NCBI RefSeq assembly: GCF_016802725.1
Contig: NC_052666.1
Coordinates: forward strand, 26,317,497 to 26,381,496
Length of the DNA stretch: 64,000 bases
Direction of reading: 5' to 3'
Origin: Solenopsis invicta
Lineage: Eukaryota > Arthropoda > Insecta > Hymenoptera > Formicidae
In this document: in pieces, positions 49,457 to 61,600 of the stretch
Layout: each line of letters begins with the position of its first letter
How positions within the stretch are numbered: the stretch's first letter is position 1
Notes under the pieces: generated by a model
Database searches by the model: none
What the model was told of the DNA's origin: nothing
Seen by the model: the letters and a program-made list of their open reading frames with translations, nothing else
Program-made: the position numbers and the translations under genes

Positions 49457-49738
49457 AATATATGTTCAAACAGACGTATGAAACTTCTTCATGTAACTTC
49501 GTTCAAGAAGACGTTCCTGTTGATACAAATGAAAAAAAAAAAAGAAATTTCCGGTGAATACGATGTTCTTAATGTCAATATTGTCGAATGTACTTCCGTA
49601 GGAAATAACAATTCCAAAGTCCCTGAGATTATGCCAAATGTCGTGAACATTAAAAGCATATCGCCATTGTTATTTAAGAAACTAGATATGAATATATTTT
49701 TTGAAAATAATTTGGAGATATTGAATAAAAATGAATAA
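49457..49738 (+). pseudogene. Duplicated, frameshifted 3' fragment of the MYND gene, lacking the finger
   Basis: This stretch repeats about 280 bp of the gene's own exon (about 48890-49168), starting 80 bp past the gene's stop. It corresponds to residues around SSCNFVQED through ILNKN. The A run after AATG is 12 long here and 8 in the gene, which shifts the frame. The copy ends in NKNE and a TAA where the gene continues to the MYND finger. Translated similarity is high, with several amino-acid changes, so the duplication is neither brand new nor ancient. It is likely non-functional, or part of the 3' UTR. Confidence 0.85.
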
Positions 49739-50382
49739 ATATTTCTCAATTAAACAGTATTATATTGTTACTAAGAATTAATACATAAAAACTATTGACG
49801 TGTGGATTCTGTAATGGAATTTTTCTGTATGTAGGACAATTTGTATTAATATTCTATGTTTTTTTTATTTCATTAATAAAATAGAGAAACAGAAAAAAAA
49901 TTAACAAGAATATTGATTTTTAAACTTCTTAAAGCCTTACTTCTTTTCACAACTACAACGAATATTGTTAATACACAATTATAATTGTGCAATCTATAAA
50001 TGTAACTTTCAATCAATTCAACAAATTTTATATATATATGTACACAAAAGAATTTTGTTAGAATTTACCTTTAAACTTATGATAATCGTGTGAGATAACA
50101 TAGTATTTTGACGGCTTTTACTATAATTTTATTAAAATTTTACCAAAATTTTTAATAAAATTATAATTTTAACTAAATTTTTTCAATATTTTAATGTGAT
50201 ATTTTAATAGATATTAATACATTAAAGAAAATTATATAAAATTCTTCAAAAAATGTTATCCCACAATTATCGTAATTTTAAGAATAAATTCTAAACTCTT
50301 AGTTTATATATCCTAAGTGTTTCGTAACTGACAGTACATAGTCGGGAATAGATTGATTCTACGTGAAAAAATAAATTGAAAA

Positions 50383-50436
50383 CGTGTAATAAAATGTTTT
50401 CATATGATACGTGTAATAAAATGTTTTCATATGATA
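50383..50436. repeat. Two-copy 27-bp tandem repeat
   Basis: CGTGTAATAAAATGTTTTCA plus TATGATA occurs twice, head to tail and identical. Confidence 0.9.
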
Positions 50437-51518
50437 CGTCATTTCCGAAATCAAATTTAAAAATTAACATATTTTGACATGAAATATAAGATATTTCTTA
50501 AATCTACTAATATTTCAATAATCATCTTAATAAATTAACTTTTATGTAATACTTTTATGTACAATAATAATGAAACAAATGATGTAATCAATGATATTGT
50601 ATAATTTTTTTTAAACTATTTTCGTTCAATTGATTCATCTTATACTATGCGTAAAAAGTATTAAAAAACAATTTAAAAAATTAAATACTTTACAAAATAT
50701 TTTATATTTTATGTTAAAATATGCCAATTTTCAAATTCGATTATGTTAGAAATGATGATATAAAAAAATTTTATTTTATGTTTTCGATTTATATTTTTAT
50801 GTAGAATAATCTTTCTAGTCGCATCAATTACAAAACATCCTATACAATATATTCAATATATACTTATTTCGCGCACACACGCGTGTGTGTGTATGTGTGT
50901 ACATGTACTTATTTATTTCACCAAAAAAAAGACATAAACAATTAGATATTTTTCAATTTTTTATTTTTTTTACAGTTAGTTATAAGGAACGTTCTCTTTT
51001 TTAATTATCTGGTATAGATATAAGTAATAATAATATATTTATACGCAATATAGTGTTAATTTAATTATATTAATGACTTAAATATATAACTTACGGAAAA
51101 TAGGAAAGTTAAAATAATTTGGTCAAATTTACGTTATTTCTTTTATCAATATGACGTCAAATTAATGCATTTTGACTTTTCTGTTCTCCTTGGATTGTAT
51201 CAGACTAATTACATAAACTATTTTATAAAAATTAGTTGATATATTACGATTTAAATTTTTGATATGTTTATACCAGATTTGAAATAAGACTATTTGCGAT
51301 TACAAAGAAAAGATTCGTTATAATACCTTATTGAATGATAATGTTATATTTGTTGTAACTATAATTTATCATATGTAAAAGTTAACAAAAAATGCGGAAG
51401 AATGTTCTTATTATAATAAATCAAGAATTTATGTTTAATTAATGTTTATTCTAAAACTATATATTTACGACGTATAGTAAATATATAATATTAATAATTA
51501 TTATCTACGTACATATTG

Positions 51519-51520
<2 letters not shown>

Positions 51521-51599
<79 letters not shown>

Positions 51600-51639
51600 T
51601 GTGTGCGTGCGTGCGTGCGTGCGTGCGTACGTGCGTATA
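51521..51639. repeat. (GT)n / (GTGC)n microsatellite
   Basis: GT units pass into about 20 GTGC units. The long Val/Cys/Arg frames on both strands are repeat artefacts. Confidence 0.96.
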
Positions 51640-52680
51640 CACGTGAAAATTTATTCATAATTTTATACGAATTAGAACTCTTCCAAAAATGCTCATGGGG
51701 CCGATTGTATTTTATAACTTGGTGAAAATTACACACACACACACACACACAAGTCAGTGAATTTGCTCATTTTTGTAAATTTTACTTAATTTATGTATAC
51801 ATAATCGACTCCCAAAATTTTTCATACATGTGAATTCTGAAATATTCTTAGATTTCTCATACCATAATTTCTAAAAAATACTTTTAACTTTTTTATATTT
51901 TATAATTTTTTTCGGAAATTATACAATAAAAAATTTTGGCATTAAGATATTTCATAATATATGAAAAATTCTACAAAAATAAACTTTCTAAGTATTCCAA
52001 TTCGTATAAAAAATCGTAAAAAATTTGAGGAAATTATAAAATTACATAAACATTCTGAAAAAATGCTGAAAAATTGTAGGAAAAATTTTGAAAAAAAAAA
52101 TTTTACCAGGGTCAAAGTAGATAAGATTTTGCTTGTGCTTCTAAAAATGACTCAATTAAAAATAAGTTTTATAATAATAAGTATCACTGATTTATAAATA
52201 TTTCTTATTACTTTGCATAATTACATATATATTCGTATGTATGCATGCTCACATACATATATCTTATTCGATACTTTTTATTAATCTTCTAAAATTCTCT
52301 CGTTATTTCGAAATATATTATGTGCCCTTTAATAACACCTGAAAACTCTTTACCGAAGCTTTCTTCAATACGCATGCGTGAGAAAAATCAAGAAAAATGA
52401 CAAGCAACGCTGGTCACTAAACTCACTAGTCGATTTCTGGGCGCGGGGGGGGGGAAGAGAAAAGGTTTTCTAGTAACATTACGTCGATGCGGTTTCCTTA
52501 CCAGCACTCACAGTCTCACAGCAGTCACCGCTCTCACCAGCCTCATCGGCTTAACCAGGAGGGTCATCCGTGTTGCATGCATATGGTGCCGTTTAGTGCT
52601 GTCCGTTTGTTATCGCGTGTGTTATGCTGCCGGTACTGGTCACGGTATAGTCTTTCCCTTCACGCGGTGCAAAACGCATG

Positions 52681-55569
52681 ATGGGCAACCACGTGGCACG
52701 CGTCGGGAACACGTCGCACAGGAAGACAGAATCGACAACCGCGACAGGCGCCGGTAACGGGAACGGTAATGGGAACCACGGCACCGCCACCGCCACTGCC
52801 GTCGTTTCCAAGAGCGAGCCGGACCATCATAACTCTCACACGCAATTCTTCCCGATCGAGAGCCTCGCCAAGGTGACAGCCGCTCGGGCTGTTTCAAACT
52901 ATTCTCAAATTTTGATAGCGAATCGTACGCTCGATGCTCTGCAGAATTATTCGAAGAAAGTACAGTGGAAAATACAACTCTACTGCCAAACATCTTCTAC
53001 AGCTGTTTCTACAGTTGTTGAGAGAAACGGCAAAAACAATCCTTATTTCGTGGTTTTTTATAATTATTTTTCTCACATTGATATACTTATTTTGTTTGTA
53101 CTGCTACTCACAGAAATTTTTTCGCATTTCTCTCTCAATTAACTTTGAATATTTTTATTATAATTTCTTGATATTTTGTGAATCATCCTTTTCTTCCTAC
53201 CAATTAGATTAACCTTGATTAACACATTAAATCTGAGACTGTCATTAGAATATGTAGAGGTCAAGTAGATAACTTATTTTTCAATAAAGATGCTTGATAA
53301 AAACAAAATATAACAAGTTATTCAAATTGTAAGAAAATATTGTGTTTGTAGTATAGAATTGTAGAGTTAGAGAATCAAGTGGTTGCTTTCCCAGTTTTAT
53401 TTTAAAATCCTAAAACTTTCCACAATTAGAGATATTTTATTATATCACTTTGTTACATATAGATTAGTAGCTATACATCTTATGACTGGTGGTTATCAAA
53501 AGCTAGCACTACCTGCCTAGTTTTATTTATAGGATCAAACTTAGAACATATTCTGATTTACTTAATAATTGTTTTTCTTACAAACATAAGGAGCAATTTA
53601 TTTTTTTGTCCAATTTGTCACTTGGAATAAGTTCTGTACTTGGACTTATTTGCACTAATTAGTTAACTAATTAGGTTAACTTGCATTAATTTTAAGTTTT
53701 TCTTACTTTCTAACAATTAGAAAAAGATAGAAAATAAGCTAAATCAAAATTAATTTATATTAGTATAAACTTGGTATTTTTAGTACTAAACTTGGTATTT
53801 TTAGTAGACACATAAATATATATTTTGCAGATACTGTCGCATCTAGCCTATCAAGAGAAACATGTTAACGGCATTACCAAGTCTGTATTCGAAATGTACT
53901 TATTTCCTACTCATCCAGAACTGAGTGAGAAGCTATTTGCTTACTTACACTACAATGCCCATGCCACAACTGCATACATAAGTACAACAGCTTTTAAGCA
54001 GCAAGCCGAGAAGTTTTTGTCAGTAATGAATGACCAAGCTATATTGGAGAATTATGTAAAAATGTATTCTGACATGAAGAACGGTGGCAATGTTACTCCC
54101 GAAACACTACGAGCGTTGTTGATGTGTTGCTACCAGTTGGCAATGGAAAATAATAGTACCAGTTTGTGTCTTCACTCGCAGCAGATAATAAACGCAGTTG
54201 TTATTTCATGTGTTAGTAAATTTATTCATACGATATAAATATATAATGGCAATTTAATTGTTATACAATGTAACTATTCATTAGTACGTAAGTTCTGAAT
54301 CTGAATTTGTTTTCTGAATGAATAATTCAATTACAAATATGCAGTTAATAGGTTTTGAAATATTTTATAGTTTCACGGCAAGACTAACTTGTCCACGAGC
54401 TACGTGAGCAATTGGATCGGGCAGCACTGCCCACGCCTAGTGTACGGTCTACAGCGATACGTAGTACACGTGTTAACGACTGCTTATCGCAATGGTAAAG
54501 CACTTCTATCGAAAGAGCAACCGCAACCTCTCGTGGAAGTACTTACTCCCGTATTGGAAAAGTCAGATCGAGAATTTCCTGAAGAGAATTCATTGCCAAT
54601 AAGTTACGTCTGGCTGTTATCGTGTACGCTACCACAATGCTACCTCCAGGTACGTTGACATAGAATGCCACAGAAATAATTGATACTATGTCTTGCCTGT
54701 AAAGAATATTTTGTATAAAAAGATTAATTATTATTGCCGAAAAACCTAGTATTGTATAACTGGATTTATATTATAAAACTGGATTTACATATCTATGTAT
54801 AAAACTGGATTTACATATCTATGTATGCGCGGTATGTATGTGTAGACCAACGATTCGCCGAAGGACACAACTCACGCTTTGATAGCGAGAACAACAGGCA
54901 GTATTTGTCCAAGGCATTGGACGTTATTGTACAATAGCGGAGAGCATGGGACCGGGGCTAATCGCTTCCTTCATCATGTATTAGGTTACAGAGGTCCTAC
55001 TCTGCTAATTATAAGAGCCACTAGCGTAAAGAAAGATGAGGAATGTCCGACGTTTTGTGTATGCTCGGCCGTCGAATGGCATGAAAGTCATCTCTATTGG
55101 GGCGACGAAGACTCGATAGGCATTCAACTGATTCCGTCCTATAGAGTTATGGAGAAAGGTCCGAAAATATTATACCTGAACACAAATATCAGAGGCTACC
55201 CGCACGGTTTGCGACTCGGTAGTGATCCGCGTTCGCCGCTTATCAGTATCGACGAATCATTCCACTCGGTGTCTATCGCCGGCGCGCCTTATGATATCGC
55301 CAACTTGGAAGTCTGGGGTTGTGGCGATACAAAACTGAGGTAATGTCTTGCGAACTGGGAAATAAAATTTGCTTGTTAATGTAACGCGCGATAACGAGAA
55401 ATGCTGTTGCGTTTGCAGAGAGAAGCAATTGGAGATCAAGAAGTGGCAGGTGAAAGAGGCAGAGAAACAGAGGGTCGTCAAGTTGAGCGCGAGCGATTGG
55501 CTGGACCATCCTGATCGTTATTTACTAGAATTGGCTGGTAGAGCGTCTTACAACGAATCTAACAATTAG
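52681..55569 (+). CDS. MEAK7: TLDc-domain protein, MEAK7/EAK-7-like (mTOR-associated), 5 coding exons, 527 aa
   Basis: The exons are 52681-52959, 53831-54211, 54371-54649, 54846-55339 and 55419-55569, all GT-AG with consistent phases (0, 0, 0, 2). I chose the second of two adjacent ATGs because it gives MGNHVARV. Glycine at position 2 with a basic, Ser-rich follow-up fits N-myristoylation, as in EAK-7 and human MEAK7, which sit on lysosomal or plasma membranes and promote mTOR signalling. Exons 2-3 hold the helical region before the TLDc domain. Exon 4 begins within it (RTTGSICPRHWTLLYNSGEH) and carries GYRGPTLLIIRATSVKKDEE, VEWHESHLYWGDEDSIGIQL and the NLEVWGCGD signature. Exon 5 is a charged helix ending DWLDHPDRYLLELAG. 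The family assignment is firm. The end of exon 1 is the least certain point: it is chosen by phase, and the frame continues open past it. Confidence 0.88.
54772..54823. repeat. Two-copy 26-bp tandem repeat in MEAK7 intron 3
   Basis: TATAAAACTGGATTTACATA plus TCTATG occurs twice in tandem. A diverged partial third copy (GTATAACTGGATTTATAT) comes just before. Confidence 0.85.
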
Positions 55570-56330
55570 AGTCGCGAAAGGATAACGCGCGCGCTCAAAT
55601 AACTGCTCATTACCACTTTATCTTGTACATATGTATATAGCATCAAAAATATTATCACCGGAGTTTCTGTACTTATGTTGGTGTACGAAAGACGTACGCA
55701 TGAAATGTGATTATGTGACTTATGTGAAATACAGGGACTTATGCTTGACATGTACTTAAGCACAAGTGCCAGTTTGTAATCGTCTATTTATTTTTCTTTT
55801 TTTCAGTATTTCCTTATAATTATATTATTTTTATTATTTTATAAATACCACGAATATTTTTGTTTAGTTAATTTATCCTTGAAAAGATTATATTCTGAAA
55901 CATTTTTTTTCAAAAATTTTTAAAATTTGCGATTGTATTTTAAGCTATCTTTTACCTGATTTTCACAAAATAACTTCGTAAATTTTATTTTAATATGTAC
56001 CGAGGTTTCTGATTATTTATACAAAGGAAAAAAACATGCATATATAAAAAAATGAAAATAAATATATTTTTTTACAAAATCTCGTACATACTTATATCTC
56101 GATATATCGTGTATATTGCGAGGTTTTCGTAAATTGTACAATTTGGAACAATTGTAATTTTATAAAATATTGACACTAAACGTAACTAAATAGGCTTGTT
56201 TTCTATTCTTGCACTAGACTGCACTGGAATGTTTCTTTTTGTTTTTGCTAACTTTCAAAACTTATATCTATTTCATTTTAAGTGCACACTAATTGAGGGA
56301 ATTCAGGAACAGAAAACAAACAGTTTAAGT
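55570..56330. other. Shared 3' region of the convergent MEAK7 and DNA2 genes
   Basis: About 760 bp separate the two stop codons, which face each other. It is AT-rich, and AATAAA-like sequences are present (AAAATAAATA near 56055). No gene is seen; it probably contains both 3' UTRs. Confidence 0.6.
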
Positions 56331-59300
56331 CTATTTTTCTAATGTTAAATTGTTACTCGATTGCTCCTTCGATTCTTTATTGTGATTGTCAATTCTACGA
56401 ATAAGACTCTTCCAACTGAAGTCGTCCTCGCCGTCGCGCAGATTTATCATATTCTTCTCATCGATGACGTCAAACAGATTTTTAAATGGCTTGTATCTCA
56501 GTAATGTGACCTTATCAGCGATTATGATCAGCTTGTGCCTCGCACGAGTGATAGCTACTGTCAAGCGTCGCTGATCGTCCAATATCTCAAATTCCTTCTT
56601 TGTGTTATCCTCGACACTCTTCGTACACGAGTATAGTATAACATCCTTATCACGTCCCTGATATTGATCTACGGTATTCACTTCTACTTCTTTATCTATA
56701 ATCTTCCTCAATAAATTTTTATGGTTGTTATAAGGTGCGATAATTCCTATATTTCTAGCGCAGACGCCTGCCTCCGTGAGCACCTGAACGAGACGCAAGG
56801 TAATGGCGGCTTCCCAGATATTAGAGTACATTTGATCCGACGTAACGCCCCTGTTGCCAGACTCCACGTTCAGATTGTAAGTACTCCCGGTATCAAGTAC
56901 CATCACAGAGTCGTCCAAGTGCCTGGAAAGAGCATTTCTTATCCACCTCTCGCAGGACGAGAGAACTTGCTCTATGTTTACGCCGGTCAGGGTTGCGTTC
57001 TCAACCTGTTTGCTGCCTGGCATCAGCTTGCCGCGATACGTTACATCGTTCGCCAGCTGCATGATTCTCCCGTTCATTCTGTACTGCTTGTACAGATTGA
57101 TAGTGTTATCATCGTTGTCTAGCCTGATAAACAGAGACTCATCCGCGCCGAGTTTTGCGGCGATTTTGTTCTTAATAATGGGCGGCAGCTGATCCGGGTC
57201 ACCGACGAGGACAAACTTGCGCGCGCTGTACAACGGCCGTAGCACCGTCGGCTGCACGATCTGCGCGCTCTCATCGACTACGCACACGTCGAATCTGCGT
57301 CTCCTGAGAAGCGCGTGATACGCACCATAACAGGTTACACCGACGATATGTTTGCTATTGTAAAGCGCCTCCAGGTCTTCCGGCGAATCGCAACTCGCGA
57401 TCGCGTATTCCTCGCTCTTGCACGTCAACAGCGGATGGATCTGCTTTGCCGAACCCAGGCGCAGGAAGTCGAGGTTTCTTTCCAGCAGCTTGAGGAGGAT
57501 GTTGTCTACCGCGCTGTGCGTGTGCGCGGTGATCAACACGCTGAAGCCCAGCTTCTGCAACAACTCAATTAAAGCCACCAATGTTTTCGTTTTCCCCGTG
57601 CCCGGCATGCCTTTTAACAAGACATAATCGTTGGCGGCCACTGCTTTCAGCACGGCTCTCTGTTGATTTTCATTTAGATCGCCTATTAGTTCGGTGCTAG
57701 CAGACACCACTGAACGTGGCAACTTCTCCACGAACGTGGCCGGTCTTCTGTCGATGACGATGTGTCGAAGCCTAACGCTCGTCTCGTCATTGCTCAACAG
57801 ACCAGCCACGTTCGCGTAATTGAACGTAGACAATCCCGTAGAGGGATACTTGTCGATGTGGAACGTAGAATGTGCGTATAGTCGTGCAATATCTTTGTCC
57901 AATAGGACCGCGACAACGTCATGCGAAACGTGTATTATATGCCCGGCGGCTATATTAATTCGTGCATCCGTGCTAACAAAAATAAAATCATCCTCGTCGA
58001 ACGCATCGCCAAGTGCGCCGTTCTCGTTAGTTTCCCCCTTAATGTCGACGCGTGCAAATCTATGCTCATATCTATCATTTCGCTTCACCACCTTACCTAT
58101 AGTCTTCAAGTTACAGATACACGTCCCTCTCGCCTCCCTCTTCTCGGGACTCATCGTCCAAATGCTGCTTAAGCTGTTGCTTTTGTTTTCATAGCTGTCT
58201 TCCAGTTGCAATAACGCAATCCATTTCATAATGTAATCCAAATGATTGGTCTCAAAGTCATCCTTCAATTCTTTCATTAGCGCCGTTAGCGGATGCGACG
58301 GTGATAAATTTACATTCGAATCTCTTACCAAATACGCGCAGCATAAAGCCTGATAGGGACACTTGCCGCACGCGCTGTGATGATTTATCGGCTCGGGCAA
58401 TTCCAGCGCCTTCAGATCCGACTCCGAGTTCATGTTCCGCGAATCCTCGGGTTTCTTAGCAAAATAATACGCCAAGGTGTTTCGCAGTAATATCAAGTCC
58501 CTCTTCTCATGATGCCTGCTCTTAATTTCTTGCATCGCATTTTCCTTTAGATACAACAGAAGTCCGGTGTCAATATCTTGATCCATGAAGCTCATCATCA
58601 TGAGATAGAGAATAACTTGGCCCTTGTGCTCATGCGAATAGGAGGCCCTTCCAGTTTTCACCTCTAGAGGCATAATCCTTTTCCTCGAATTGATGGTCAC
58701 TTCTGCCGTTACATCTATTCTCCCCTTTATACCTAGCTTTGGTATGTAAACGTTCTCCTCGATGTCCTGGATGTTACTGATACTCCCCTGAAAGTTATCC
58801 TTTAGCTTGCTTATATGCTGTTGCTTATTACCTTTGATGTAATGTTGAATAAACTCGAAAATCCTTGGGGCGTACTCCATCATGCGTTTTCTACAATCCG
58901 CGAACGATAATTCCGACGCATAGAGATAGTTCAATGTGTCCTTCGACCGTAGCATCTTGTCCAATAGTATGATTACATCGGACAGCGCGCTGATGTTCTC
59001 TTGCAACGCCCTTTGCAGCCATTGATGGACCAGAGATCCGATGGTCATTAAAGAATAATCGCCGTCCAAATTCGGCAGCGACTCTATCTTCCGGAACTTC
59101 TCGCTCAACACGGCTCGCCTGTTGCAAAATAAACCGCCCATTATTGTCGTACCCGATATTAGCATATCGGGCTGTGTAACGAGGAGACCGTTATTATTGT
59201 CTATAATCCATCGTCGCGTATCTTTCGTCGCTTGTATCGTGACAACATCATCAATCTTCACTCGTGCGTCTTTCCAAGATTCTGTACATGTGACAGTGTC

Positions 59301-60354
59301 GATGCTTTCAGACTCCAAGTGCTGCACCGTCAACACAGTAACTCTCGATTCATGCTTCACGTCGATTATTTTACATCTCTGCAGAATGGTAAAATCAATC
59401 TGCGGCTGCCACTCCTGTTCAAAGAAATCGTCGAGCTCATCTCCGTTTATCATCATTGAGAACTGTTCAGATAATTCAATCTTCTTCGAATCATGTAACT
59501 CAGCTTTTTCATGCCTAGACGATTCAACAACAGATGACTTTAAAGCAACAGTATTTATGTCTTGCGTTTCTTTAAGAACACGACCATTACTGTGAGTATC
59601 ATCAGAAACATTTGTATTTCTAATACTGGCAGCATCCTGCAAAACATTCTGCTCGCTTATCAACGTGTTTTCTTCCTTTTTTACTTTCTGGAATACTGCG
59701 TCTTTACGCGTCATTTTATTCTCTTTAAAATTACTATGCGACTTCTCTAAATGATCAAATACAGATAATACTGGATCCTTGTCCGATTCAAAATATTCAG
59801 TCTTTGCAACACAACGTTCCTTCAATGACTCTTCACTTGCATTACATCTCTTCTTAATACTCACGTGGGATTCCTCTTCGAGCACATCGTCTCTTTCCTT
59901 CCTTTTTCTTTCAATTGAAGTTCGAAATAAAGAGCTTGTATCTGATACAATCTTATTGTCGCCTACTGCAACTTTTGGAATTTTTGTAAAGAACGACGAT
60001 ATTTTTGTCTGAGATTTACCGACATCATTGACAGAAATCTACGAGCAAACAGAGAAGATATAGGAGAAGCTTGAAGCGCAAATTAATTTTGTTAAGCTAC
60101 TTTTTATGTGAATACACTTTTACTATATTGTTATCTTTTCTGTTGTAATTATACTAAATATTCTTTCTGAAATTATTTTAGAATTCTCAAAATCAAAAGA
60201 CATGTTGAAGTTCAGCATTATTATTTTATATAAGAAAAAGAAAGATAGGAAAAAAAATAATAGTAAAAATCAATACAACGTGCAGATGTACAAATAACCT
60301 ATAAATGATATACGTTTTCTTTACCTTCTTCTGTGATAACTGACGTTTCTTCAT
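56331..60354 (-). CDS. DNA2: DNA replication ATP-dependent helicase/nuclease DNA2, 2 coding exons, 1245 aa
   Basis: Exon 1 is 60354-60325 (MKKRQLSQKK) and exon 2 is 60038-56331, joined in phase 0. DNA2 cleaves 5' flaps in Okazaki fragment maturation and resects double-strand-break ends. The nuclease core has a first iron-sulfur cysteine (GLFCNRRAVL, about residue 314), KGRIDVTAEV, and PLEVKTG followed by the QxxxY element (GQVILY). The other three cluster cysteines are CGKCPYQALC (about 563-572). The SF1 helicase follows: Walker A GMPGTGKTKT (about 821), VVDESAQ (about 931), GDPDQLPP (about 957), QYRMNGRI, DQYQGRDKDVI (about 1134) and VAITRARHKLII. All catalytic motifs look intact. The N-terminal extension is Ser/Glu/Lys-rich and holds a PIP-box match (residues 20-27, QTKISSFF). 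Length is close to other metazoan DNA2 plus a longer tail. Confidence 0.95.
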
Positions 60355-61600
60355 GTTTATTATATGTAATGTACTACAAGTGATTTTTATTTATATCTTC
60401 TCTGCGTATTAGTCTAAATGCCATCAACTTGTAACTTTGTACTTGTGATAGGCATGATCGATCTTAAATCTTGCAAGAGCTCTATGACACAGAATTATCG
60501 TTCCCGCGCAAACGACGTTCCGCATGGGCATCACCGTCTTGGCAGCGCGTTTTGTAAATAAATGATAAGATTACAATCAAAGAGAAACCTGAGTATGACC
60601 ATCCCGATCTTTTCCGTGAGACCCCCTAGTAGAATCTCTAAAATTAGGAGATCGATTGCATGTCATACAGAGAATTCCATAGTACATTTTCAGTCAGAAA
60701 AAAACCTGAAAACAACTCAACAACTAAAGCGGTCTTTTTCCTCAATGCTCAAAACTGCTTGTTAAAATTGCTCCAAACTGCTCGCACGTGCTCGCACACT
60801 AATCACGTCCACTTTCGTCCGAAATGTGAACTACAAGTCACGTCCAATTTGCGATCGTGCCGTTAAAATAGTAAAATAGATGTGGTTCATGTCCGTGCTA
60901 ACATACATTTTGCTGTCGATAAATCGTCTCTCATAAAATGGACGTGGTGCATGTTCGTGCTAAGACGTTGCACAGGATTGTGCGTATATACATAAAATAT
61001 ACATTTATTGTGCGTTACGTTTAATATTATTCATTTAATTCTTATTCCTAATGTCCAAATGATCTTCCTCTATTGTGTGCAAGGTCTTAAGGAGAGACTG
61101 TAGGGACATCTGTCGGAGACGTCACAGACGTCATGTGAACCTGCCACTCGTTGTCGCCGCCTGCTACATGTTGGCTGCATAACCTCGTAACGTGTCCACT
61201 TTCACGAGGACGAGAATCGGTAATCTTGAACTTTTGTTTGCTAGCCGCATTTTGCGTTTCATTCGAATTGATTCTGCGCACGTTTTTTTATGGACGTCGA
61301 ACCAGTTGCTTTTTATTAAGAAAAAATCGCTTTATTTGTTCAGTAAGAGATACATTAGACATGCGGACTTTGCGGCTCTAGAATCATTAGATCACGTCTG
61401 CCACGTTACATCTGTTATTTGTTAAATATACTTTGTTAAGCTCATTTCTTGCGTATTACATGCTCGGAGTTTTATACGTGTGTATAATCATTAGTTAAGT
61501 TGTGTACAGTTAAGCTTGAGGATGCAGTGTTTTAAGATGTAATTAAAGAGTGTATGTATATTGTTTATTATATTTTGATTGTTACAGAGTATTTGCAACC
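60355..61600. promoter_or_regulatory. Divergent DNA2 / eIF3c promoter region with repeat remnants
   Basis: About 1.25 kb separates the two start codons. The DNA2-proximal part (60355-60560) is moderately GC-rich with several CGs. A repeat-derived block lies at about 60590-60970, related to family B at 12127-12331: CATCCCGATCTTTTCC, and two tandem GTTCATGTCCGTGCTAA / GTGCATGTTCGTGCTAA units. eIF3c has a non-coding first exon in this interval, since an acceptor (GATTGTTACAG) stands at 61586 only 14 bases before its ATG. Confidence 0.5.
60594..60970. repeat. Family B repeat remnant between DNA2 and eIF3c
   Basis: It shares GA(C/T)CATCCCGATCTTTT-like sequence with the left arm of the element at 12127-12331. 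It also contains a doubled unit with CATAAAATGGACGTGGTGCA and ...GTGCTAA ends. No intact terminal repeats were recognised. Confidence 0.35.

Larger units (their letters stand above)
49739..52680. other. Intergenic stretch between the MYND gene and MEAK7
   Basis: AT-rich with no supported exon. It includes a two-copy 27-bp tandem repeat (50383-50436), a GTGC/GTGT microsatellite (51521-51639) and an AT-rich hairpin repeat (about 51820-52110). A more GC-rich segment from about 52430, with a short poly-G run, is probably the MEAK7 promoter and 5' UTR. Confidence 0.55.

Noticed and set aside
51491..51748. Val-Cys-Arg and Thr-His-Ala-Arg repeat frames
   Set aside because: Translation of the GTGC/GTGT microsatellite on both strands.
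52934..53212. Plus-strand frames continuing past MEAK7 exon 1
   Set aside because: They run into an AT-rich, Phe/Ile/Leu-rich translation typical of an intron. The GTACAG donor at 52960 gives phase 0, which matches the next exon's acceptor.
56721..58194. Plus-strand frames of 83-133 codons across the DNA2 exon
   Set aside because: Antisense shadows of the helicase coding sequence, whose motifs are all in place on the minus strand.
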